DNA from: Pseudomonas sp.
Lineage (GTDB): Bacteria; Pseudomonadota; Gammaproteobacteria; Pseudomonadales; Pseudomonadaceae
Direction of reading: 5' to 3'
NCBI GenBank assembly: GCA_007713455.1
Contig: VMRT01000004.1
Location: 186,001 to 250,000, forward strand
Length of the DNA stretch: 64,000 bases
The position numbers and the translations under genes are program-made. The notes under the pieces were generated by a model. That model saw only the letters and a list, made by a program, of their open reading frames with translations, searched no databases and had not been told where the DNA came from. This document shows, piece by piece, positions 55,762 through 64,000 of the stretch (positions are counted from its first letter, which is position 1; the number at the start of each line of letters is the position of its first letter).

Positions 55762-55781
55762 CTCTCGTTACTTGGCGAACA

Positions 55782-57227
55782 TTAACGGGCAACTTTGGCT
55801 TCGTTGCTCTGTTCGGCGCGGCCGTAAACGTCATCGAAGCGCTCGATGTCGTCTTCACCCAGATAGCTGCCGGACTGGACTTCGATGATCTCCAGCGGAA
55901 TTTTCCCGGGGTTGGCCAGGCGATGCACTGAAGTGATCGGGATATAAGTCGACTGATTCTCGGTGAGCAGGAAAGTCTTGTCGTTGCAGGTGACCTGAGC
56001 GGTACCGGAAACAACGATCCAATGCTCGGCACGATGGTGGTGCATCTGCAAGGAGAGGCTGGCCCCTGGGTTCACGCAGATACGCTTGACCTGGAAGCGG
56101 CCACCCATGTCCACCGAGTCATACCAGCCCCAAGGGCGGTACACGGCGCAGTGGTTCTTGGTTTCGCTGCGGTCCTGAGCGTCGAGCTTGCTGACCAGCT
56201 TCTTGACGTCCTGCACCTTGTCCTTGCGGGCAACCATCATGGCGTCCTTGGTCTCCACCACCACGATGTCTTCCAGGCCGAGCACGGTGACCAGTTTGCC
56301 GTTGCCGTGTACCAGGCAGTTGCGCGAGTCTTCGGCGATCACGTCGCCCTTGAGGACGTTACCGTTCTCGTCCTTCTCATGCACATCCCAGATCGAAGAC
56401 CACGAGCCGACATCGCTCCAGCCAGCCGACATGGGCACTACGCAAGCCAGTTGAGTCTTTTCCATCACTGCATAGTCGATGGAGTTGTCCGGGCAGCAGG
56501 CAAAGGTGGCGGGGTCGATCAGCACTTCTTCGCCGTTCTTCACGCTGCGCTCCAGGGCGAGCGAGCAGGTATCGTAGATGTCCGGATCGTGCTTCTTCAG
56601 TTCTTCCAGGAACACGCTGGCGCGGAACAGGAACATGCCGCTGTTCCAGAAATAGTCACCTGACTCCAGATAGCTCTGGGCGCGAGCCTCATCCGGCTTC
56701 TCGACGAACTGCGCCACGCGCTTGATGCCATCGGGCAGACCATGATTGGCGTCCTGGCTGGCCTTGATATAACCGAAACCGGTTTCAGGACGGGTCGGCG
56801 GAACACCGAAAAGGACCATCTCGCCGTTTTCCGCGGCATTGGTCGCCAGTGCCAGGGAGCGCTGGAAAGCCTTCTGGTCTTCGATGACGTGGTCGGCCGG
56901 CAGGACCAGCAGCAGCTCGTCGCGTCCCTCTTCAACCAGCTTCATCGCCGCGATCCCAATGGCCGGTGCGGTGTTACGACCGAAAGGCTCGAGCAGAAGG
57001 CCTTGAACGCCGAGTTTGCGCGCGGCCAGCTGCTCCTTGACGATGAAACGGTGGTCCTTGTTGCAGACCAGCAGCGGTTGCTGCATGCCATCGAACGCCA
57101 GGCGTTCGACGGTCTGCTGGAACAACGTCTGCTCGCCGGTCAGGGCAAGAAACTGCTTGGGGAACGACTTGCGGGAAAGGGGCCACAGTCGGGAGCCGCT
57201 ACCGCCTGAAAGAATAACCGGGATCAT
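55782..57227 (-). CDS. mannose-1-phosphate guanylyltransferase / mannose-6-phosphate isomerase
   Basis: This bifunctional enzyme of GDP-mannose supply has 481 residues (AlgA/ManC/PslB type). The N-terminal nucleotidyltransferase domain starts VILSGGSGSRLWPLSRKSFPKQF (about 4-26) and contains EKPDEARAQSYL (about 175) and NSGMFLF. The C-terminal cupin isomerase (about 345-475) has RPWGWYDSVDMGGRFQVKRI and the metal-site QMHHHRAEHWIVVSG. The ATG at 57227 has GGAG 7 bases upstream. No alginate or Psl genes are adjacent, so which polysaccharide it feeds is unknown. A terminator follows and a long gene-free region precedes it. Confidence 0.92.
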   Translation of the reverse strand: MIPVILSGGSGSRLWPLSRKSFPKQFLALTGEQTLFQQTVERLAFDGMQQPLLVCNKDHRFIVKEQLAARKLGVQGLLLEPFGRNTAPAIGIAAMKLVEEGRDELLLVLPADHVIEDQKAFQRSLALATNAAENGEMVLFGVPPTRPETGFGYIKASQDANHGLPDGIKRVAQFVEKPDEARAQSYLESGDYFWNSGMFLFRASVFLEELKKHDPDIYDTCSLALERSVKNGEEVLIDPATFACCPDNSIDYAVMEKTQLACVVPMSAGWSDVGSWSSIWDVHEKDENGNVLKGDVIAEDSRNCLVHGNGKLVTVLGLEDIVVVETKDAMMVARKDKVQDVKKLVSKLDAQDRSETKNHCAVYRPWGWYDSVDMGGRFQVKRICVNPGASLSLQMHHHRAEHWIVVSGTAQVTCNDKTFLLTENQSTYIPITSVHRLANPGKIPLEIIEVQSGSYLGEDDIERFDDVYGRAEQSNEAKVAR

Positions 57228-58014
57228 ATTGCTTCTCCTGAATCGTTTCGAAGGTCGTTCTACTTGTCCGGTGACGCCGGCCTCTTGGCCGCGCCTGGGT
57301 TGTTGCTGTTCTTTGTCGGGGGAATCGCCAGTTGGCTGGACGAAATCCGCTCTGTCCCGAGGCATGCCTCGAGATTGAAATCTGCTGTCTGGTTAATCGC
57401 CTGGATGTCGCACCATGGCCGTTAGGCCGCATGTGTCTCGGGCGAGATGTCGATCATGGTCATCTGCACCGGGCGCTCGTGGCCGGCGTTTGGCGCACTA
57501 CTGAGGAGCGCCATCGTCGCGAGTGGTGCGTGGCACCTGCCGGTCGAACGGGAGTGATGCGCTTGCATGGCCGTAACCCTCTGTTCGTGCCTTGCTCGGC
57601 GTTTGCCGTGTCAGATGCCGCGTAGGCTCTGCTCGACGCCGCGGCTGTCGGCTGGATAATCAGCCGTATCGCCGTCTGAAGTTGCGCTACCGCCAAGATC
57701 GACTGACGATCTCGAACGGAGCGATCTGCGAAATCGATGACCCAATGCACGTTCATGTGCGACTTCCCTTTCCACCTGGAATTGTCGGTACGCGCTTATG
57801 ATTGCGAGCCACGCTGGATAGTTCCCGCCTCGGCAACCGTTGATCGGCCAGTTTTTGCGAACGGATTCAAGCTGCGCTCACCGGCCCGGCGGAATGCGGA
57901 GGGTTGATCGGGCGGTGTTGGTAGAGGCTGTGGGGCGTGCTGGGCGGACCCGCTAATGGGGTCGGTGAGGGCGGCGGCAGCCCCCTTGCAGGGCCCTCCG
58001 CCGGCATTGAGTTG
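57228..58014. other. 787-bp gene-free region upstream of the GDP-mannose enzyme
   Basis: No convincing gene was found on either strand: the open frames here (for example 57332-57625 + and 57460-57756 -) lack a ribosome-binding site, family resemblance or the GC3 bias of neighbours. A perfect 14-bp palindrome CGAGGCATGCCTCG lies at 57359-57372, about 130 bases before the start of the GDP-mannose gene, and may be an operator. The right end (57930-58014) is GC-rich with repeats of C and G and may end the yaaA message. A long leader or regulatory region is possible. Confidence 0.4.
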
Positions 58015-58794
58015 TTACTGGTCGGCGGCGTCGCGCAGGAATACCAAGCGGTTGCTGGTCGAATCATCCCGACTGTAGCGGTAGCCCTGGTAGTCGAATT
58101 CCGGCAGCTGATCAGGGTTGCCGATACGCTCCTTGATCACCCAGCGTGCCATGAGCCCCCGAGCCTTCTTGGCGTAGAACGAGATGATCTTGTACTGGCC
58201 GTTCTTCATGTCCTTGAAGTCGACGTTGATGACCCGTGCGTTCAACGCCTTGGGTTTGACCGCGCTGAAGTACTCGTTGGAGGCCAGATTCAGCAGGACA
58301 TCGTCACCCTGCTCGACAAGCGCCTCGTTCAGCCAGCCAGTGATGCGCTCGCCCCAGAATGCGTACAGATCCTTGCCGCGCGGATTGGCCAGTTTGGTGC
58401 CCATTTCCAGCCGATACGGCTGCATCAGGTCCAGCGGCCGTAACAGGCCGTAGAGCCCCGACAGCATGCGCAGGTGCTCCTGTGCGAACAGCAGGTCGCT
58501 CTCGGTGAAATCCTCGACGCTCAGTCCGGTGTAGACATCGCCCTTGAAGGCGAGCAGGGCCTGCTTGGCATTCTCCGGCGTGAAGTGAGCCGACCAGCTC
58601 CCGTAGCGCGCGACATTCAGGGCGGCCAGCTTGTCGGAAAGGTGCATGAGTTCGCTGATCTGCGCTGGCGAGTAATCGCGCAACAGGTCGATCAGCAGTT
58701 GAGAGTGCTCCAGGTACTGAGGCTGAGTGAAGCGTTCGGTTATCGGGGGTGTTTCATAGTCGAGCGTCTTGGCGGGGGAAATCACCATCAGCAT
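58015..58794 (-). CDS. yaaA: peroxide stress protein YaaA
   Basis: YaaA limits Fenton damage by lowering free iron under peroxide stress, and family members bind DNA. The 259 residues match UPF0246: [17 protein letters not shown] at the N terminus, [18 protein letters not shown] (about 73-90), [23 protein letters not shown] (about 100-122), and the C-terminal [15 protein letters not shown] (about 205-219). The ATG at 58794 is chosen over the longer frame. It diverges from the CDF transporter gene. Confidence 0.92.
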   Translation of the reverse strand: MLMVISPAKTLDYETPPITERFTQPQYLEHSQLLIDLLRDYSPAQISELMHLSDKLAALNVARYGSWSAHFTPENAKQALLAFKGDVYTGLSVEDFTESDLLFAQEHLRMLSGLYGLLRPLDLMQPYRLEMGTKLANPRGKDLYAFWGERITGWLNEALVEQGDDVLLNLASNEYFSAVKPKALNARVINVDFKDMKNGQYKIISFYAKKARGLMARWVIKERIGNPDQLPEFDYQGYRYSRDDSTSNRLVFLRDAADQ

Positions 58795-58928
58795 GTACGG
58801 GTCTCCTGTCTGATGGCGCGATTGTAGGGGTACGAGCGGAGCGGCTCCAGCTATGGCGGCCATAGGCAACGGTTGACCTTCCCCGCGTGGCAAGGCACAA
58901 GCTGGAAGGCGTCAATCAAGGAGTTCGT

Positions 58929-59903
58929 ATGTCTGGCTGCAATCATGCGCAATGGCAACCACCTCACGACTACCGTCCGCTGGAGCGCAGCTCCGAGCGT
59001 CAGACCTGGGCGGTGGTCATTCTGACCGGCTTGACCATGCTGGTGGAGATCATCGCCGGATACTGGTTCAACTCCATGGCGTTGCTGGCGGACGGCTGGC
59101 ATATGGCCTCGCACATGGTAGCCATCGGCCTGGCGGCGTTGGCGTATCTGCTGGCTCGGCGCTACGCGGCGGACCAGCGTTTCGCGTTCGGAACCTGGAA
59201 GATCGAGGTGTTGGCCGGTTTCACCAGCGCCTTGCTGCTGGTCGTCGTGGCGCTGTTCATGATCGGTGAATCGCTGTCGCGGCTCTGGTCGCCGGTCGCG
59301 ATCGGTTTCGATGCAGCGTTGATGGTCGCCGTGATCGGCTTGCTGGTGAATCTGCTGTCCGCCTGGTTGCTGCGGGATCAGCATGACCACGGTCACGGTC
59401 ACGGCGAGCACGCGCATGACCATTCGCATGAGCATGAACACGCTTCGGGTGGCAAGGACCTGAATCGGCACGCCGCCTTCATCCATGTGCTGACTGATGC
59501 GCTGACGTCGGTGGCTGCGATCATCGCGCTGCTGGGCGGCAAGTTCTTCGGCTGGGGCTGGCTGGACCCGGTGATGGGTATCGTCGGCGCGCTGGTGATC
59601 CTTTTATGGGCGCGCGGCCTGTTGCGCGATACCGCCAAGGCGCTGCTCGATCGGGAGATGGATGATCCGCTGGTGCACAGGGTTCGGGAAGCGCTGCAGG
59701 ACGTGCCGGATACCGAGGTCACCGATCTGCATCTGTGGCGGGTAGGGCGGTCGCAATACAGCTGCATCCTGAGCCTGGTGACGCATCAGGCGCACACCGC
59801 CGACCACTACAAGGCTGCGTTGCAGGGCTTTCCGCAGCTGGTGCACATCACCGTGGAAGTGAATCGCTGCGACGAAAGCGCGCACCTTGATCATCGACAA
59901 TAG
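58929..59903 (+). CDS. dmeF: CDF family metal exporter (DmeF-like)
   Basis: This is a 324-residue inner-membrane cation diffusion facilitator. Six helices span about 30-240. The metal site D-x3-H-x pattern appears as LLADGWHMASHMVAIGLAA (helix 2, about 57-75) and HVLTDALTSVAAIIALLGG (helix 5). Between helices 4 and 5 is a His-rich loop (HDHGHGHGEHAHDHSHEHEH). A cytoplasmic domain follows (about 245-320). The pattern fits DmeF, a Co2+/Ni2+ exporter, though zinc is possible. The ATG at 58929 has AAGGAG. Confidence 0.83.
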   Translation: MSGCNHAQWQPPHDYRPLERSSERQTWAVVILTGLTMLVEIIAGYWFNSMALLADGWHMASHMVAIGLAALAYLLARRYAADQRFAFGTWKIEVLAGFTSALLLVVVALFMIGESLSRLWSPVAIGFDAALMVAVIGLLVNLLSAWLLRDQHDHGHGHGEHAHDHSHEHEHASGGKDLNRHAAFIHVLTDALTSVAAIIALLGGKFFGWGWLDPVMGIVGALVILLWARGLLRDTAKALLDREMDDPLVHRVREALQDVPDTEVTDLHLWRVGRSQYSCILSLVTHQAHTADHYKAALQGFPQLVHITVEVNRCDESAHLDHRQ

Positions 59904-60162
59904 CGCGGCTGAAATACGCGCGCCAAGGCCGTTTGGTCGATTCGTGAAAAAAAGTCGAGTTCAACGGAAAAGTCTTTTGTCTGTCATAACTTTTACGGTA
60001 TTACCGAATTCAGACCGCCGAACCCTGCGACACAGGTGGCGGCTCCTGGGCAGCCCCGAATCCACCGGCTACCCTCGTCCGCTCACCTGAATCGCATGGC
60101 GGTTACTGTGCAGCGAAGCGCTTTTGGCTCTTCGTTTCTGGCCCCAGAAGAAGGTGATCGGT

Positions 60163-61551
60163 ATGGATGACTACGGCAGACCTCGCGCGACCCAGCCCAC
60201 GCTCTACGTCCTCGACACGAATGTACTGATCCACGATCCCAACGCTTTGCTGAACTTCCAGGAACATCAGGTCGCCATCCCGATGACCGTGCTGGAGGAA
60301 CTCGACCAACTCAAGGCCGGCAAGCACAGCGTCGCAGCCGAGTGTCGTCAGGCAATCCGCTTGATCGACAAGCTGCTCGGTGACGCCACGCCGGAAGAGG
60401 TCGAGCTCGGCGTGCCGATCCAGCGCGGCAAGAGCGGGCCTTCCGGCAGTCTTTCGATCCTCATGAGCAAGCGTGGCGAGTTCAACGCGTTGCCGGAGGA
60501 TCTGAACGACAACAAGATCATCAATCAGGTGGTCGAGCTGAGCAGACAGCGTCCCGGTTTGCCTGTGGTGCTGGTGACCAAGGACATCAACATGCGCCTG
60601 AAGGCGCGTGCCTGTGGCGTAGCGGCGGAGGATTACCATACCGATCAGCTGGTTGATGACGTCGGCCAGCTTTCCCCCGGCTATCACAGCGTCAGCGGCT
60701 CGTTCTGGGATCGCGTGAGCAAGGTCGAGACCCATCAGGGGCATGGGCGCACCTGGCACCGCGTGCAGCTGACCGACAACCTTCCCGCGGTACACATCAA
60801 CGAGTTCATCATCGACGAACAGGGCTTCGTTGGCTGGATCAAGGGTATCAAGGCCGATGAGCTACTGCTCCTCGACCTGCATCAGGAACCGCTGCTGCAT
60901 CAGGAGGCCTGGGGCCTGCGCCCGCGGGACATTCATCAGGCATTGGCGCTGTTCGCCTTGCTCGACCCGGATATCCATCTGGTCAACCTGTCCGGCGCCG
61001 CCGGTTCGGGCAAGACCATTCTCGCGCTGGCTGCGGCCATCGAGCAGACCGTGGTTAGCAAGCGCTACCGGCGCATCATTGCCACCCGCAGCGTGCAGGG
61101 GCTGGACGAGGACATCGGCTTTCTGCCCGGCACCGAGGCCGAGAAGATGGAGCCGTGGCTGGGTGCAATCACCGATAACCTCGAAGCGCTGCACATGGAG
61201 GACGAGAACACCCACGGCAGCATCGACTACATCCTGCAAAAGGTGCCGCTGCAGTTTAAATCGCTGAACTACATCCGCGGGCGCAGCTTCCAGCAGAGCC
61301 TGATCCTGATCGACGAGTGCCAGAACCTCACGCCGCACCAGATGAAGACCATCATCACCCGCGCGGGCAACGGCTCGAAGGTGGTCTGTCTGGGCAATCT
61401 GGCGCAGATCGACACGCCGTATCTGTCGGCGACCAGTTCGGGGCTTACCTACCTGACCGAGCGCTTCAAGGATTTCTCCCACGGCGTGCACATCACCTTG
61501 CAGGGTGTACCGCGTTCGGTGCTGGCCGAATACGCCGAAGCGCACATGTAG
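60163..61551 (+). CDS. PIN-PhoH fusion protein (PhoH2 family)
   Basis: This 462-residue protein joins an N-terminal PIN ribonuclease domain (about 8-150; YVLDTNVLIHDPNAL, MTVLEELDQLKAG, LVTKDINMRLKA acidic residues) to a C-terminal PhoH ATPase (about 250-460) with Walker A SGAAGSGKTILALAAA (about 284-299) and Walker B LILIDECQNLTPHQMK (about 380-395). PhoH2 proteins are RNA-unwinding, RNA-cleaving enzymes elsewhere found as toxins. Here there is no adjacent antitoxin gene. The ATG at 60163 has AAGGTGAT upstream; the frame also opens at TTG 60124. Confidence 0.88.
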   Translation: MDDYGRPRATQPTLYVLDTNVLIHDPNALLNFQEHQVAIPMTVLEELDQLKAGKHSVAAECRQAIRLIDKLLGDATPEEVELGVPIQRGKSGPSGSLSILMSKRGEFNALPEDLNDNKIINQVVELSRQRPGLPVVLVTKDINMRLKARACGVAAEDYHTDQLVDDVGQLSPGYHSVSGSFWDRVSKVETHQGHGRTWHRVQLTDNLPAVHINEFIIDEQGFVGWIKGIKADELLLLDLHQEPLLHQEAWGLRPRDIHQALALFALLDPDIHLVNLSGAAGSGKTILALAAAIEQTVVSKRYRRIIATRSVQGLDEDIGFLPGTEAEKMEPWLGAITDNLEALHMEDENTHGSIDYILQKVPLQFKSLNYIRGRSFQQSLILIDECQNLTPHQMKTIITRAGNGSKVVCLGNLAQIDTPYLSATSSGLTYLTERFKDFSHGVHITLQGVPRSVLAEYAEAHM

Positions 61552-61650
61552 CGGAGGCGCGTGCGGCGATGCCCGGTAGTACCTCTTACGGGGGCGGGTT
61601 CATCGCCGGCGGCTGCGGTAGACTCGTGATTTTCCGATCAGGAGCGCCGA

Positions 61651-62121
61651 ATGCTCACCCATCTCGATTCCCAAGGCCGGGCCAGCATGGTCGACGTCAC
61701 CGACAAGGCCGTGACCGCGCGTGAAGCCGTGGCCGAGGCCCGCGTGCGCATGCTGCCGCAGACCCTGCAGATGATCCAGCAGGGCGGTCATCCCAAGGGC
61801 GATGTCTTCGCCGTGGCGCGCATCGCCGGCATCCAGGCGGCAAAGAAGACCTACGAACTGATTCCGCTGTGTCATCCGCTGCTGCTCACCAGCATCAAGG
61901 TCGAGCTGCAGGCGGATGGTGAAGACTGCGTACTGATTCGCGCTGCCTGCAAGCTGGCCGGGCAGACAGGTGTCGAGATGGAAGCGTTGACCGCTGCCAG
62001 CGTCGCTGCGCTGACCATCTACGACATGTGCAAGGCCGTGGATCGCGGCATGGTCATCGAAGGCGTGCGCCTGCTGGAAAAACTCGGCGGCAAGAGCGGT
62101 CACTGGCAGGTGCCGGCATGA
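61651..62121 (+). CDS. moaC: cyclic pyranopterin monophosphate synthase
   Basis: MoaC completes cyclic pyranopterin monophosphate, the first stable precursor of molybdenum cofactor. It has 156 residues. Signature blocks are [22 protein letters not shown] (about 13-34), [21 protein letters not shown] (about 67-87), [26 protein letters not shown] (about 108-133), including the catalytic Lys and Asp. It overlaps moaD by 4 bases and heads moaC-moaD-moaE. Confidence 0.95.
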   Translation: MLTHLDSQGRASMVDVTDKAVTAREAVAEARVRMLPQTLQMIQQGGHPKGDVFAVARIAGIQAAKKTYELIPLCHPLLLTSIKVELQADGEDCVLIRAACKLAGQTGVEMEALTAASVAALTIYDMCKAVDRGMVIEGVRLLEKLGGKSGHWQVPA

Positions 62122-62366
62122 TTACCGTCCAGTTCTTTGCCCGTTATCGCGAAACCCTCGGCACTGATGGCGAGCGCCTGCAGTGGGATGCTTCGCTCGC
62201 CAACGTGGATGACGTGCGCCAGCAGCTGCTTGCGCGGGGCGGTGTCTGGGAGGTGCTTGCCGAGCAGAACCTGATGTGTGCCCGTAATCAGGAACTCTGT
62301 GGTCTCGATGAGCCGATCACCGATGACGATGAAGTCGCTTTCTTTCCCACCGTGACCGGAGGCTGA
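62118..62366 (+). CDS. moaD: molybdopterin synthase small subunit
   Basis: MoaD is the ubiquitin-like sulfur carrier of molybdopterin synthase. It has 82 residues, with a beta-grasp pattern ([14 protein letters not shown]...) and the C-terminal Gly-Gly end (FFPTVTGG) that is thiocarboxylated. It overlaps moaC by 4 bases (ATGA) and lies 2 bases before moaE, so the three are one operon. Confidence 0.95.
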   Translation: MITVQFFARYRETLGTDGERLQWDASLANVDDVRQQLLARGGVWEVLAEQNLMCARNQELCGLDEPITDDDEVAFFPTVTGG

Positions 62367-62368
62367 GC

Positions 62369-62827
62369 ATGGCGGTTCGTGTACAGACGGCAGCGTTCGA
62401 TCCGGGGGCCGAACTCAATGCGCTGCATGCGGCCAACCTGGGGATTGGCGCGGTCGCCGGGTTCGTCGGTTACGTAAGGGATTTCAATGATGGGCAGGAT
62501 GTCGCCGGAATGTTCCTCGAACATGCGCCGGGGATGACCGAAAAGGCGCTGGAGAAAATCATTATCGAGGCGGAGCAGCGCTGGCCATTATTGCGGCTCG
62601 ACGTGCTGCATCGCGTCGGGCCCCTGGAGCCAGGTGAGCCGATCGTCTTCGTCGGCGCGGCGAGCGCCCATCGCGACGCTGCCTTCGATGCATGTCGCTT
62701 CGTGATGGATTATCTGAAGACGCGGGCGCCGTTCTGGAAGAAGGAAACCACGCCGTCCGGGCCACGCTGGGTGGAGGGCCGCGCGAGTGATCAGGTCGCG
62801 GCTGGGCGTTGGAGCGAGAACGGCTGA
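62369..62827 (+). CDS. moaE: molybdopterin synthase catalytic subunit
   Basis: MoaE transfers sulfur from MoaD to cyclic pyranopterin monophosphate, making molybdopterin. It has 152 residues. Family blocks: GAVAGFVGYVRDFNDG (about 28-43), LEHAPGMTEKALEKI (about 50-64), HRVGPLEPGEPIVFVGAASAHR (about 83-104) and the active-site KTRAPFWKKE (about 118-127) with its lysines. It is the last gene of moaCDE, and the next gene is convergent. Confidence 0.95.
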   Translation: MAVRVQTAAFDPGAELNALHAANLGIGAVAGFVGYVRDFNDGQDVAGMFLEHAPGMTEKALEKIIIEAEQRWPLLRLDVLHRVGPLEPGEPIVFVGAASAHRDAAFDACRFVMDYLKTRAPFWKKETTPSGPRWVEGRASDQVAAGRWSENG

Positions 62828-62831
62828 GCCG

Positions 62832-62996
62832 TCAATAGAAGGTGATGTACATCTTGAAGGCCAGCGTCGAGAACATGGTGAGCACGCCCAGGCCAAGAAG
62901 GCCCACGCCCCAGTCCCGGTCCCGGTAGTTGAAACCTACGCAGAGCAGGATGAAGCCGATGATGATTAGCGACAGTAGCCAGTGCATGCTGTCCAT
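62832..62996 (-). CDS. small membrane protein
   Basis: This is a 54-residue protein with two hydrophobic segments (MHWLLSLIIIGFILLCVGF, about 4-22; VGLLGLGVLTMFSTLAFKMY, about 31-50) joined by a charged NYRDRDWG loop. I recognise no family. The ATG at 62996 is preferred over the longer frame start at 63029. It lies between moaE (convergent) and rhlB (same strand), 100 bases past the rhlB terminator-like stem. Confidence 0.6.
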   Translation of the reverse strand: MDSMHWLLSLIIIGFILLCVGFNYRDRDWGVGLLGLGVLTMFSTLAFKMYITFY

Positions 62997-63097
62997 CGAT
63001 GTCTCCTCGAGTTCCGATCTAGCTACCACTCTAGCCGCTTGATCTCTGTTGAGGCCTGATTCAGGTCATTGATGGAGGAGGTGATTGACGGTCGCAG

Positions 63098-63119
63098 GGG
63101 CGCGGCGAATGCCGCGCCC
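63098..63119 (-). terminator. hairpin after rhlB
   Basis: A perfect 9-bp stem (GGGCGCGGC / GCCGCGCCC) with loop GAAT on the + strand lies 8 bases past the rhlB stop. No T run follows it. Confidence 0.5.
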
Positions 63120-63126
63120 AATAGGC

Positions 63127-64000
63127 TCAGCGCGAATGAGGGACCGGGGCGAGCAGTTCCGCCGGCGGCATTTCGCACTGAATCTTGCGGCCAATCAGCG
63201 CTTCGATCGGCGGCAGGGCGAAGGAGTCGTCCTCGCCCGCGAAGCTGATCGACGTGCCGCTGGTGCCGGCACGGCCGGTGCGGCCGATGCGGTGCACGTA
63301 GTCATCCGGATCTTCCGGCAGCGTAAAGTTGATCACGTGGCTGATGCCGTCGACATGGATGCCTCGACCGGCGACATCGGTCGCCACCAGTACCCGAATC
63401 TTGCCTTCGCGGAAACCTTCCAGCGTGCGGATGCGCTTGTGCTGCGGCACGTCGCCGGACATCTGCGCGGCGCTGATGCCGTCCCGGGTCAGGCGTTCCT
63501 CGATGCGCCGCACTTCATCCTTGCGGTTGGCGAAGACCATCACCCGCGTCCAGTCATTCTGGGTGATCAGGTTGTACAGCAGCTTGTACTTGTCGCTGCC
63601 AGCCACGGCGAATACGTGTTGCTCGACGGTGTCGCTGGCGACGTTTTCCGGTTCGATCTCGACGATGGCGGGATTGGTCGTCCACTGCTGCGCCAGGTTC
63701 ATCACGTCATCGGTGAACGTGGCTGAGAACAGCAGGGTCTGGCGCTCGCTCTTGGGCGGTGTCTGCCGGATGATCTGGCGGACCTGCGGAATGAAGCCCA
63801 TGTCGAGCATGCGATCGGCTTCATCCAGCACCATCACCTCGACCATGTCCAGATGCACCTCGCCGCGCTGGTTGAAATCCAGCAGGCGCCCGGGCGTGGC
63901 AACCAGGATGTCGCAGAATTTCGATTCCAGCAGCTTGAGCTGCTTGTCGAAGTCCATGCCGCCGACGAAGCTCATCACGTTCAGGTTGGTATATTTGGTC
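63127..64000 (-). CDS. rhlB: ATP-dependent RNA helicase RhlB, C-terminal part (runs off window)
   Basis: This is the C-terminal 290 residues of a DEAD-box RNA helicase; the N-terminal part with Walker A lies past base 64000. Visible motifs: TPGRL (Ib), [13 protein letters not shown] (DEAD box), LFSATF (III, SAT), ARKDE-like [11 protein letters not shown] (IV), [18 protein letters not shown] (V) and [12 protein letters not shown] (VI). The [13 protein letters not shown] start and overall pattern fit RhlB, an RNA degradosome-associated helicase. The call to RhlB over RhlE rests on pattern only. Confidence 0.85.
   Translation of the reverse strand, partial: TKYTNLNVMSFVGGMDFDKQLKLLESKFCDILVATPGRLLDFNQRGEVHLDMVEVMVLDEADRMLDMGFIPQVRQIIRQTPPKSERQTLLFSATFTDDVMNLAQQWTTNPAIVEIEPENVASDTVEQHVFAVAGSDKYKLLYNLITQNDWTRVMVFANRKDEVRRIEERLTRDGISAAQMSGDVPQHKRIRTLEGFREGKIRVLVATDVAGRGIHVDGISHVINFTLPEDPDDYVHRIGRTGRAGTSGTSISFAGEDDSFALPPIEALIGRKIQCEMPPAELLAPVPHSR

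Noticed and set aside
57332..57801. Three 69-98 codon frames in the gene-free region
   Set aside because: No ribosome-binding site, no recognisable domain, and codon use unlike neighbours.
59975..60000. Pho box upstream of the PIN-PhoH gene
   Set aside because: CTGTCAT is perfect in one half-site, but the second half-site 11 bases away does not match.

Overview
The window looks like core chromosome of a gamma-proteobacterium of the Pseudomonas stutzeri (Stutzerimonas) group. The case rests on high GC with strongly GC3-biased coding frames, an MvaT-type nucleoid protein, an Aer energy-taxis receptor, the olsB-olsA ornithine-lipid pair, folM-folX, and several stretches whose gene order recalls P. 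aeruginosa (fumarase / membrane diguanylate cyclase / ferredoxin reductase / pyruvate kinase; purU / mvaT / sbcB / RDD-SpoIIM-MoxR block). The species is inferred from protein resemblance and synteny, not from a search. There is no rRNA operon, intact tRNA, prophage, IS transposase or CRISPR array. About 65 genes can be supported; one (the chemoreceptor at the left edge) is frameshifted and one (rhlB at the right edge) runs off the window.

Layout. 1-6.6 kb: frameshifted chemoreceptor, a 192-bp MITE-like hairpin, an M48 lipoprotein peptidase, a SnoaL-like protein, a TMEM165/GDT1 Mn exporter preceded by a yybP-ykoY Mn riboswitch, rsmC, a 2-hydroxyacid dehydrogenase and a LysE exporter. 6.7-10 kb: acyl-CoA ligase, MBL hydrolase, OmpA-like lipoprotein. 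10.2-16.2 kb: a CHASE-PAS-PAS-kinase-REC-REC-REC hybrid and a REC-PAS-GGDEF-EAL protein, probably one c-di-GMP signalling pathway. 16.2-24 kb: acyltransferase, ackA-pta acetate overflow pathway, slyD, glutathione peroxidase, and a TetR / old-yellow-enzyme operon. 24-31.3 kb: a tRNA-Leu 3' fragment, cysZ, a candidate sRNA, the folM-folX-DUF1244-HopJ operon, PilZ, flavodoxin, class II aldolase, acpH, olsBA.

31.4-36.5 kb: degenerate acyl-CoA dehydrogenase, cardiolipin-synthase-like PLD protein, DJ-1/PfpI protein, VF530 protein, aer. 36.5-43.3 kb: fumarase, SadC-like diguanylate cyclase overlapping a ferredoxin reductase, pyruvate kinase, small envelope proteins, PilZ. 43.3-50 kb: a tightly overlapping six-gene operon (RDD, SpoIIM, DUF4129, DUF4350, MoxR, DUF58). 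50-55 kb: sbcB, mvaT, purU, HerA-like ATPase. 55-64 kb: GDP-mannose enzyme with a large upstream gene-free stretch, yaaA, CDF metal exporter, PIN-PhoH, moaCDE, rhlB.

Recurring themes are c-di-GMP (two GGDEF proteins, two PilZ proteins), membrane-lipid remodelling (two PlsC-family acyltransferases, OlsB, PLD synthase, ACP phosphodiesterase), metal homeostasis (Mn exporter with riboswitch, CDF exporter, SlyD) and pterin/molybdopterin cofactors (folM, folX, moaCDE). The least explained items are the MITE-like hairpin, the tRNA-Leu fragment, the candidate sRNA at about 24.9 kb, and the gene-free region at 57.2-58.0 kb.
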